A DNA stretch of 64,000 nucleotides from Aquabacterium sp. (GTDB taxonomy: Bacteria > Pseudomonadota > Gammaproteobacteria > Burkholderiales > Burkholderiaceae_C). How positions within the stretch are numbered: position 1 is the first letter of the stretch; each line of letters starts with the position of its first letter. The position numbers and the translations under genes were made by a program. This document shows, piece by piece, positions 43,962 to 53,072 of the stretch. The stretch is taken from positions 27,047 to 91,046 of the forward strand of contig NZ_JACRAH010000039.1 of the NCBI RefSeq assembly GCF_016234775.1, in the 5' to 3' direction. The notes beneath the pieces are model-generated. The model was not told where the DNA came from and made no database searches. It saw nothing but the letters and a program-made list of their open reading frames with translations.

Positions 43962-45047
43962 TCAGCCGGCGGCCACGATCACATCAAGCACATCCAGGGC
44001 GAGCAAGGTGGGGGCGGCAGATCTCGCCAGCGGGATGGCCTGCGCCGACACGATATAGCGGCCAGCTGCCGGGCGAACCTTCACATACAGCGCCGCGATC
44101 TGATCGGCGATGCTGGCGGCTTGAGCCGGGCCCAGCAAGCCGACAGGAGCGTGTCGCCACACCCAGGCCAGTCGGCGCAAGCCACTCGCCCAGGCCTTGA
44201 TCCAGGGGCTCAGGTCTGCGCGTGCATCGCTGGTTTCCAGCGCCACCTCGCTGAGGTTGTCGCTGATGTGTGTCAGTGCGGCGTCCAGCGCTGCCACCCA
44301 TGCATGGGCTGGCGTAGCACCTTGCGGCAGGCATGTACAGGGGCGAACAGGGGGGCGGGGGCTGGGTTGCCCGGTTGACGCCTCACGTGCCAGCTGGTCT
44401 CCCCGGTGGGCCTTGGTCTGGCTGTCCAGCCACAGGCCGTGTCGCGTGATCAGGCCACGGGCGACATCCAGCACGGCGTGTGCATGGCCATCGATCAATT
44501 CGATCTCCAGTTCATGGACGGGCACGCTTTTGTCGCCTGCCGCGATCAACCCCAGGTCCAGCGCGATTTCGACTCGGCCGGCACGTTGGGGTGCTGCGTT
44601 GGTGTGGCTGGCCTGGGCGCGCAGGCGCTGCATGTCCGTCCGGTACAGCTGGATCAGGCCCAGGTGTTCGCCTTTGGGGTCGCGCTCAGGCTGCCAGCCC
44701 AGGTCGCGCATCAGGGCCTGGCGAACGGCCTCGGGCTGGTGCAGCGACAGATCGGGGTGAATGGCCTCGCCTGGTGCAAATGCCTGGCTGGCCTGGTTGT
44801 CTTCCAGTCGGGTCATGGCATTGGGGCCGGCGGCCTTGAGCGTCTGGACCCAGTCATCGTCTTCCTGGCGCACACGCAGGGCCGCGCGGGCCTTGGCCAG
44901 CTTGCGGTCGGCAGTGTCGAAATAGGCGGCCTGGAGCTTTTGAGCGGGTGCCTGGCCACCAGTCAAGGTCGCCAGTTCGGCCTTCACGGCCGCCAAAGTG
45001 CCTTGCGGAATCTGGAATTTCAGTTCAATTTCCTGCATGGGCGACAT
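43962..45047 (-). CDS. CYTH-domain protein (inorganic triphosphatase-like) with degenerate C-terminal domain
   Basis: A 361-residue protein. Residues 1-205 are a CYTH domain: the ExExK motif appears as EIELKF, with further conserved residues in YFDTADRKLAKARAALRVR and VEIALDLGLIA. CYTH enzymes of the YgiF type hydrolyse inorganic triphosphate with metal ions. YgiF is about 430 residues with a full CHAD domain; here the C-terminal 130 residues look like a shortened CHAD region lacking the usual paired His and Arg pattern. It converges with the SulP gene (one base between stops) and is divergent from the DUF3460 gene. Confidence 0.78.
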   Translation of the reverse strand: MSPMQEIELKFQIPQGTLAAVKAELATLTGGQAPAQKLQAAYFDTADRKLAKARAALRVRQEDDDWVQTLKAAGPNAMTRLEDNQASQAFAPGEAIHPDLSLHQPEAVRQALMRDLGWQPERDPKGEHLGLIQLYRTDMQRLRAQASHTNAAPQRAGRVEIALDLGLIAAGDKSVPVHELEIELIDGHAHAVLDVARGLITRHGLWLDSQTKAHRGDQLAREASTGQPSPRPPVRPCTCLPQGATPAHAWVAALDAALTHISDNLSEVALETSDARADLSPWIKAWASGLRRLAWVWRHAPVGLLGPAQAASIADQIAALYVKVRPAAGRYIVSAQAIPLARSAAPTLLALDVLDVIVAAG

Positions 45048-45130
45048 TGTCGGGCCACCGAAAGATGGTTGCGGGCCGCCCAGACCGATAAAATGCCAGC
45101 TTTCGCATTTCCTTCACCGAGCTCCAAGCC

Positions 45131-45331
45131 ATGCCGCTTTTCTGGAAACCTTACAAGTCCGACGTGACGCAGTTCATCGACAGCCTGAAGTCGCGTGATC
45201 CGCAGCTCGAAGAGCGCCAGCGCCAGGGCCGCGCGCTGCTGTGGGACAAGGAACTCAACCGCGACGACCAGAAGGGCTACCGTGAAGCCAAGGTCGATCA
45301 GAAGCCCTACGTCTACTCGACCAAGGCCTGA
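45131..45331 (+). CDS. DUF3460 family protein
   Basis: A 66-residue protein, MPLFWKPYKSDVTQFIDSLK, then a charged helix with DPQLEERQRQGRALLWDKEL. Small proteins of this kind with the same start motif are characteristic of Burkholderiales and usually stand next to scpA or panC. No function is known. It is followed 16 bases later by scpA, with which it is probably transcribed. Confidence 0.8.
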   Translation: MPLFWKPYKSDVTQFIDSLKSRDPQLEERQRQGRALLWDKELNRDDQKGYREAKVDQKPYVYSTKA

Positions 45332-45347
45332 GTCCCGAGGTTGACCG

Positions 45348-46211
45348 GTGACGCAGGACGTCCTGGCCGCTGAAGAAGGCGGCTTGCCACCCAAGGAGCT
45401 TGACGAGCAGGGCTTGCCCGACATCGTCGACCGCGTGGCGCTGGCACGTCTGTACGGCGAACCTTTGTTCGCCATGCCCACCGACCTGTATATCCCGCCA
45501 GACGCCCTGGAAGTCTTCCTGGAGACCTTTCAAGGCCCCTTGGATCTGCTGCTCTACCTGATCCGCAAGCAGAACTTCAACATCATGGACATCCCGCTGG
45601 CGGATGTGACCCGGCAGTATCTGACCTACGTCGATCAGATCCGCAAGACCAACCTCGAACTGGCGTCCGACTATCTGCTGATGGCGGCCATGCTCATCGA
45701 GATCAAGTCGAGGATGCTGCTGCCGCCCAAGAAGACCGAAGAGGGCGAGGAGCCCGAAGACCCTCGTGCCGAGCTGGTGCGCCGTCTGATCGAGTACGAG
45801 CAGATGAAGCTGGCCGCAGCCGGGCTGGATCAGCTGCCCCTGCTGGGCCGGGATTTCCTGCGGGTTGAAATCCACAACGACCCGTCCGTGCATGTGCGCC
45901 ATCCGGATGTGAGCCTGGCCGACCTGCGCGAGGCCTGGATGGACATCCTGCAGCGCGCACGGCTCAACAAGCACCACACGATCACCCGCGAAGAGCTGTC
46001 CGTGCGCGAGTTCATGAGCAACGTGCTGCGCACCTTGCAGGGCAAGCGTTTTGTCGAATTCGAGAACCTGTTTGATCCCAGCCGTGGTTCACAGGTCATC
46101 GTGGTGACCTTCATCGCCATGCTGGAGCTGGCCCGCGAACGCCTGCTGGAGATCACCCAGGCGGAGGCCTTTGCCCCGATTTACGTGCGCCTGGCTTACC
46201 AGCCAGCCTGA
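45348..46211 (+). CDS. scpA: Segregation and condensation protein A
   Basis: A 287-residue kleisin subunit of the SMC-ScpAB chromosome-condensation complex. The N-terminal SMC-binding region reads TFQGPLDLLLYLIRKQNFNI near residue 60, followed by VTRQYLTYVDQIRKTNLELA and ASDYLLMAAMLIEIKSRMLL; the C-terminal winged-helix end carries VTFIAMLELARERLLEITQA. It begins with GTG at 45348. There is no scpB in the window; in many Burkholderiales it is located elsewhere. It comes between DUF3460 and panB. Confidence 0.92.
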   Translation: MTQDVLAAEEGGLPPKELDEQGLPDIVDRVALARLYGEPLFAMPTDLYIPPDALEVFLETFQGPLDLLLYLIRKQNFNIMDIPLADVTRQYLTYVDQIRKTNLELASDYLLMAAMLIEIKSRMLLPPKKTEEGEEPEDPRAELVRRLIEYEQMKLAAAGLDQLPLLGRDFLRVEIHNDPSVHVRHPDVSLADLREAWMDILQRARLNKHHTITREELSVREFMSNVLRTLQGKRFVEFENLFDPSRGSQVIVVTFIAMLELARERLLEITQAEAFAPIYVRLAYQPA

Positions 46212-46340
46212 GCACGTCAAGCACCCTGCCACGGTGGCCCCGCCTCTTGAGGGTTTGCCAGCACTTTTTTGCCCACGGCCGCTGGGGACAGCCTAGAATC
46301 GCGCCACTTCAGGCTCCCGCTTCGCTGAGGACCATACAAG

Positions 46341-48064
<1,724 letters not shown>

Positions 48065-48129
48065 GCCTGAGCACGCGGGTCTGATTCTTGCGGCATGTTC
48101 CGGGTTTTCCCGGTGATGTGCTGTACCCC

Positions 48130-49617
48130 ATGAATCTGTCCCTCAAACGTGCAGGCCTGGTGGCCTGTCTGGCCCTGTCGCTGACCTGCCTTGGTGCATG
48201 GGCCCAGTCTTCATCTACTGATGCCGTCGGTGCTGGTGCTTCGGATGCGGTGGCGTCGGAGCCCGTCGCAGCTTCTGCCGTGGAGCCGGCGCCTGCATGG
48301 ACAGCCGCATCATCGGCCATCGCAGCAGATGCGCCAGCCTCATCTGCTGCCGCTGCATCCACACCGGCGGCCGCGCCGACCAGCCCGCAACGCGTGGCCT
48401 TTCAGCAGATCAGTGCCGGTGATACCGCCTGGATGATGGCCGCTTCAGCGCTGGTGCTGCTGATGTCGGTGCCGGGGCTGGCCTTGTTCTATGCGGGCAT
48501 GGTCCGCAAGAAGAACATCCTGGCCACCATGGCGCAGACCTTTGCCGTGTGTGCCCTGGTGGCGGTGCTGTGGTTCGTCTGTGGCTACAGCCTGGCCTTC
48601 ATGCCCGGCTCGGACTGGTTGGGCAGCACCTCAGCGGTGTTTCTCGACAGCCTGTTCTACGACCGTAGCGCGGCCCTCGTGTCGGTGCATCACCTCGCGC
48701 CCACGGTGCCCGAGTCCGTGTTCGTCATGTTCCAGATGACGTTTGCGATCATCACGCCAGCGCTCATCACGGGCGCGTTTGCGGAGCGCATGAAGTTCTC
48801 TGCGCTGCTCTTGTTCATGGCCTTGTGGTCCTTACTGGTGTACGTGCCGGTGGCCCACTGGGTGTGGGAGCCCACGGGCTGGCTGGCCAAGGCAGGCGTG
48901 CTCGATTTCGCCGGCGGTACGGTGGTGCACATCAACGCGGGCATCGCGGGGCTGGCATGTGCGTGGATGCTGGGCCGCCGTATCGGCTTCGGGCAAGAGC
49001 CACTCATGCCCTCCAACCTGGGCTACACCATGATCGGTGCTTCCCTGTTGTGGGTGGGCTGGATGGGCTTCAACGGCGGTTCAGCCTGTGCTGCAGATGG
49101 CCGTGCCGGCATGGCCATGCTGGTCACGCAAATCGGCGCGGCATCGGCGGCATTGGCCTGGATGGCGGCGGAGTGGGCCGTGCGCGGCACGCCAACCTTG
49201 CTGGGCCTGTGCAGTGGTGCCGTGGCCGGGCTTGTGGCCATCACGCCGGCCTCCGGCTTTGTGGATGCCAAGTCAGCCGTGTTGATCGGCGTGGTCGCCG
49301 GCATGGGTTGCTATTGGGGCGCCACGGGCCTCAAGCGCCTGCTGGGTGCCGATGACTCGCTGGACGTATTCGGCGTGCACGGCGTGGGCGGCGTCATCGG
49401 GGCCTTGCTGACCGGTGTGCTGGCATCCCCTGCGATCGGCGGTGTCCATGGCTCTTTGCAGAATCAGGCCATGGGTGTGGTGGCAACCCTGGCTTACAGC
49501 GGCATCGTGACCACGGTGATCCTGTGGCTGGTGGACCGCATGGTGGGGCTGCGCGTGAGCCGACAGCAGGAGGTGGACGGTCTCGACCTCAGCCTGCACG
49601 GTGAGCGCGTCGAATGA
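48130..49617 (+). CDS. amtB: Ammonium transporter AmtB with extended exported N-terminus
   Basis: A 495-residue Amt/Rh-family ammonium channel. A signal peptide (to about residue 26, GAWAQ) is followed by some 70 residues rich in Ala, Ser and Pro, which is longer than in classical AmtB. The channel core opens with SAGDTAWMMAASALVLLMSV; the twin histidines are in GGTVVHINAGIAGLACAW and VFGVHGVGGVIGALL, and the aromatic gate region is in FVMFQMTFAIITPALITGAF. No glnK (PII) gene is adjacent, unlike the usual glnK-amtB pair. The gap of 65 bases after panC suggests its own promoter. A small hairpin, CCGGG-TTTT-CCCGG, lies near 48099-48112. Confidence 0.92.
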   Translation: MNLSLKRAGLVACLALSLTCLGAWAQSSSTDAVGAGASDAVASEPVAASAVEPAPAWTAASSAIAADAPASSAAAASTPAAAPTSPQRVAFQQISAGDTAWMMAASALVLLMSVPGLALFYAGMVRKKNILATMAQTFAVCALVAVLWFVCGYSLAFMPGSDWLGSTSAVFLDSLFYDRSAALVSVHHLAPTVPESVFVMFQMTFAIITPALITGAFAERMKFSALLLFMALWSLLVYVPVAHWVWEPTGWLAKAGVLDFAGGTVVHINAGIAGLACAWMLGRRIGFGQEPLMPSNLGYTMIGASLLWVGWMGFNGGSACAADGRAGMAMLVTQIGAASAALAWMAAEWAVRGTPTLLGLCSGAVAGLVAITPASGFVDAKSAVLIGVVAGMGCYWGATGLKRLLGADDSLDVFGVHGVGGVIGALLTGVLASPAIGGVHGSLQNQAMGVVATLAYSGIVTTVILWLVDRMVGLRVSRQQEVDGLDLSLHGERVE

Positions 49618-49649
49618 GTGTGGGTTGCTTGATTTAGCAGGAGGTCGTG

Positions 49650-50042
49650 ATGCTGGAGAGCGAAAAATTTGCCATCGCCGCTCATTTGCATGTGTTGCTG
49701 CGCCGTACGAACGGGCGCGTGACCGATGTGGAGTGGATGATCAAGAGCCCGGAATATGCGCGTGAGGTCATCCGCGTGGCGCGCACTGAAACGCATGCGG
49801 ATCTGCACAAGCTGGCCGACAAGCTGGAGGCGGCTGTCGGGGCTGTGCCGCCGGTTGCTGCGCGTCCCTCAATGGCGACAACCGCGGCGGCCACAGCAGC
49901 AGGAAGGCCCGCGCAGCCAAGCGGATTTGGCGCCACCGAGCCAGGTGCTGATTCGTCTGGCTTTGCTGCATCGTCAGGCTTTGCTCAGTCGGGCTTTGAC
50001 CCAGCTGTGGCCCGCAAGCGCTACGTCGGTACCTTGCGTTGA
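49650..50042 (+). CDS. Small protein of unknown function after amtB
   Basis: A 130-residue protein with an AGGAGG ribosome binding site five bases before the ATG at 49650 (a GTG three bases earlier is also in frame). The first 65 residues look structured and helical (EKFAIAAHLHVLLRRTNGRV, then ARTETHADLHKLADKLEAAV), while the rest is low complexity, rich in Ala, Pro and Gly, with SGF repeated four times. I do not recognise the family. It starts 33 bases after amtB and may be transcribed with it. It faces the glutamine amidotransferase gene, ending 26 bases before it. Confidence 0.65.
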   Translation: MLESEKFAIAAHLHVLLRRTNGRVTDVEWMIKSPEYAREVIRVARTETHADLHKLADKLEAAVGAVPPVAARPSMATTAAATAAGRPAQPSGFGATEPGADSSGFAASSGFAQSGFDPAVARKRYVGTLR

Positions 50043-50067
50043 ATACCGCGCTGGAACGAGCCTGTGA

Positions 50068-50790
50068 TCAGGCCAGCCCGGCACCCATCAGCCAGTTGAG
50101 AAAGACGGCCTGAGCCGCTTGCTCCAGCTTGTCGCCCCACTGGCAGCTGTCGGCGCGCAACTGCGCCAGGTCGATGCCCGCAGCCGTCAATTCTGCGGTG
50201 TGCCCGATGAGCCAGCGCTCGATCTGATGGCCTTGTGCTTCCAGATGGCATTGCAGGCCCAGCACCGTGTTGCCGATGCTGAACACTTGATGGCGCACCA
50301 GGCGTGTCGAGGCCAGCAAGGTGGCGCCTTCCGGCAGATCGAAGGTGTCGCCGTGCCAGTGCAGCACCTGATGCTCACAGGCAGACAAGGCTGCCATGCA
50401 GGAGCTCAGGCCCTCCGGTGTGAGTTGCAAGGCATCCCAGCCGATCTCCTTGGCCGGGCCGGGGTAGACGCGTTGACCGCTGGCCGCAGCAATCATCTGC
50501 GCGCCCAGGCAGATGCCCACCAGAGGCTTGCCTGATTGCAGGCGCGCTTTCACCCGGGCGAGTTCGTCCACGATGAAGGGATAACGGTCCGACTCATACA
50601 CGCCGATGGGGCCGCCCAGCACCACCACCAGATCGGCCTGGGCCCATTCCGCTTGAGCCTGCGGGCTGCTCAAGTCGTCGACGCCGGCTTGCCTGTATTG
50701 AATCGAAAAGCCCGATGCGCGCAACACGGGCTCGAGCGAGCCCAGGTCTTCAAAGCTCACATGCTGCAAGGCCAGACAGGTGCGGGTCAT
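50068..50790 (-). CDS. Class I glutamine amidotransferase
   Basis: A 240-residue stand-alone glutamine amidotransferase-type protein (GATase1_1/GuaA-like). It has VVVLGGPIGVYESDRYPF near residue 55, the nucleophile elbow LVGICLGAQMIAAASG with Cys near residue 95, HWHGDTFDLP and the catalytic His-Glu pair in LQCHLEA (usual form QFHPE). It may release ammonia from glutamine or act as a gamma-glutamyl hydrolase; the partner is unknown. Its ATG overlaps the dinG stop by four bases (ATGA), which indicates coupled translation. Confidence 0.88.
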   Translation of the reverse strand: MTRTCLALQHVSFEDLGSLEPVLRASGFSIQYRQAGVDDLSSPQAQAEWAQADLVVVLGGPIGVYESDRYPFIVDELARVKARLQSGKPLVGICLGAQMIAAASGQRVYPGPAKEIGWDALQLTPEGLSSCMAALSACEHQVLHWHGDTFDLPEGATLLASTRLVRHQVFSIGNTVLGLQCHLEAQGHQIERWLIGHTAELTAAGIDLAQLRADSCQWGDKLEQAAQAVFLNWLMGAGLA

Positions 50791-52976
50791 AGCGTCTCCA
50801 GAAATGCCACGACCTCATTTTCCACGCGTGTGCGTTTCATCGGCGGCAGGCTCTGCCATATCCGACGACCGTAAGGTTTATCAATCAGGCGGGTGTCACA
50901 GATCATGAGCACGCCGCGGTCGGTCTCACCGCGAATCAGGCGGCCGGCACCTTGTTTCAAGGCGATGATGGCCTGCGGCACCTGGTGTTCCATGAAAGGG
51001 TTGCCGCCTTGTTGTGACAAGAGCTCCAGCCGTTTGGCCAGCACCGGGTCATCAGGTGGTGCAAAGGGCAGTTTGTCGATCACGACCAGGGTCAGGGCAT
51101 CGCCCTTCACGTCGATGCCTTCCCAGAAGCTGTGGCTTCCCACCAGCACGGCATTGCCGGCACGGCGGAAGTCTTCCAGCAAGGTGGGGCGCGGCGCATC
51201 GCCTTGCTGCAGCACGGGGAAGGGGTCGCCCGACTCGCTGAAAACCTTCTTGAGGCGCTCGGCCGCCTTGGCCACCGCGCGCAGGCTGGTGCATAGAACG
51301 AAGGCGCGGCCACGGTTGGCGCGGATCAGGGGCAGGGCGGCATCGATGACGGCGTCCGTGTGGCCAGGGTCCGATGGTTGCGGCATGGCTTGCGGCACAT
51401 ACAGCATGGCCTGGTTGGCGTAGTCATAGGGGCTGGACCACGAGTGGCAAGCCGCATCGTCCAGGCCCAGCGCATGCGTGAAATGGCCGAAGTCCTTGCG
51501 CACGGCCAGCGTGGCCGAGGTGAAGATCCAGGCGCGGCGCGGTACACCCGGCGTGCTGCTGCCCGCTTGATCCGGTTTGCCAGCAACGGGTGTTGGCGGT
51601 GTGCTGGTGGTGGCGCCTTTGCCTGACATCCCGACATCGTCCGCACCGGCCATCAAGGCTTGCAGGTCATCTTCGTCGTCATCGCCGGCATCGTCATCCC
51701 AGGGCAACTCTTCCAGCTCCGCATTGCGGGCCAGTGCACCTTCGATGTCATCCTCATCCGGCTCTTCATCGGGTGCGATCTCGACCCCCTCCTGGCCCAG
51801 TCCCAGGCGCTGCCGGCGGAACACATCGGCCACCGAGATGGGCGTGCGGTGCAGTTGCACGCCATGCGTGCCCACGTCGACCCAGCACAACTCGGGCTCG
51901 CTGGTGCGCTCAGGGGCACCCCAGGCGCACAGGCGCTGCATGAGCGCATCACTGCGCCGGTGCAACTGGGCGAGGTCCGGGCTGCGTTCGGCCTGGCTGT
52001 CGAGCACCTCGCGCACATGCATCAGGGTCTCACGCAGATTGAGCAGGGCCGCATGCAAGGGATGATCGTCTCCCAACTGGGCAAAGGCCATGCGTTGCAT
52101 CTGGGGGCCGAAGCACAAGCGGAGATCACGTGTGCAACGCTCCAGCGGCGAGAGCACATCGTTCCAGTTGGCACCATCACGCGCTTGCGATTGACCTGTG
52201 GCCAGCGTGTCGCGCAGGAGATCCAGCAATTGCGCGCTTGAAACCGAGTCACCGAAGAACAAGGTGGCCGTGTCGGGCAACTGATGTGCCTCGTCGAACA
52301 CGATGGTCTGTGCGTTGGGCAGCAGTTCGGGCACGCCCTCTTCGCGCAGCATCAGGTCCGCAAAGAAGAGGTGATGGTTGACCACGACCACATCGGCGTC
52401 CTGCGCTTCACGGCGGGCCTTGATGACGAAGCAGTCGGTGTAGTGCTTGCACTCGCTACCCAGGCAGTTCTCACGCGTGGAGGTGACACGCGCCCAGATC
52501 GCGGCGTGCTCGGGCACTTGCGTGCACTCGGCCTTGTCGCCCGTCGGGCTGAGGTGGATGAAGCGGTTGATCAGGCTGAGGTCTCGCACCTCCTGCTTGC
52601 TGCCCAGCAAGGTGGCGTCCTGATTGGCGCGGTCCAGGTGGTGCCAGCACAGGTAGTTGCTGCGGCCCTTGAGCAGGGCTGTCTTGATGGGGACGGCCAG
52701 GGCATCGCGCACGGCCGGCAGATCGCGGTGGTAGAGCTGATCTTGCAGGGCCTTGGTGCCGGTGGACACGATGACCTTGCCGCCTTCCAGCAGCGCGGGT
52801 ACGAGATAGGCCGCCGTCTTGCCCACGCCGGTGCCGGCCTCCAGCACCACCGTGCTGGCCTGGCGGATCGCTTCCTGAATGGCCTGGGCCATTTCAATCT
52901 GCTCGGTCCGCACACGGTAGCCGTCAAAGGCACGCGCAAGCGGGCCTGATTCGGAAAACAAGGTGGGCAGGTCCAT
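50787..52976 (-). CDS. dinG: DinG-type ATP-dependent DNA helicase
   Basis: A 729-residue XPD/DinG family superfamily 2 helicase that unwinds DNA 5' to 3', typically at R-loops and G-quadruplexes. Walker A is in EAGTGVGKTAAYLVPALLEG near residue 50, the DEAH box in TIVFDEAHQLPDTATLFF, and helicase C-terminal motifs in VLVGSHSFWEGIDV and GAGRLIRGETDRG. Four cysteines (YLCWHH, NCLGSEC and TDCF) would bind the Fe-S cluster. Between the two RecA domains there is an unusual 70-residue insertion rich in Asp and Glu (about residues 400-480). The ATG at 52976 is used because the position four codons earlier is a TTG. Confidence 0.9.
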   Translation of the reverse strand: MDLPTLFSESGPLARAFDGYRVRTEQIEMAQAIQEAIRQASTVVLEAGTGVGKTAAYLVPALLEGGKVIVSTGTKALQDQLYHRDLPAVRDALAVPIKTALLKGRSNYLCWHHLDRANQDATLLGSKQEVRDLSLINRFIHLSPTGDKAECTQVPEHAAIWARVTSTRENCLGSECKHYTDCFVIKARREAQDADVVVVNHHLFFADLMLREEGVPELLPNAQTIVFDEAHQLPDTATLFFGDSVSSAQLLDLLRDTLATGQSQARDGANWNDVLSPLERCTRDLRLCFGPQMQRMAFAQLGDDHPLHAALLNLRETLMHVREVLDSQAERSPDLAQLHRRSDALMQRLCAWGAPERTSEPELCWVDVGTHGVQLHRTPISVADVFRRQRLGLGQEGVEIAPDEEPDEDDIEGALARNAELEELPWDDDAGDDDEDDLQALMAGADDVGMSGKGATTSTPPTPVAGKPDQAGSSTPGVPRRAWIFTSATLAVRKDFGHFTHALGLDDAACHSWSSPYDYANQAMLYVPQAMPQPSDPGHTDAVIDAALPLIRANRGRAFVLCTSLRAVAKAAERLKKVFSESGDPFPVLQQGDAPRPTLLEDFRRAGNAVLVGSHSFWEGIDVKGDALTLVVIDKLPFAPPDDPVLAKRLELLSQQGGNPFMEHQVPQAIIALKQGAGRLIRGETDRGVLMICDTRLIDKPYGRRIWQSLPPMKRTRVENEVVAFLETL

Positions 52977-53072
52977 ATCGATCTTCAAGCTGGCGTCCCG
53001 CTATTGTCAGGGCGGCACGCCAGCATGTTGGCCCCTCTGATGGGCGGGCCTTTTCAGGGGCTTGTCAGTTGG

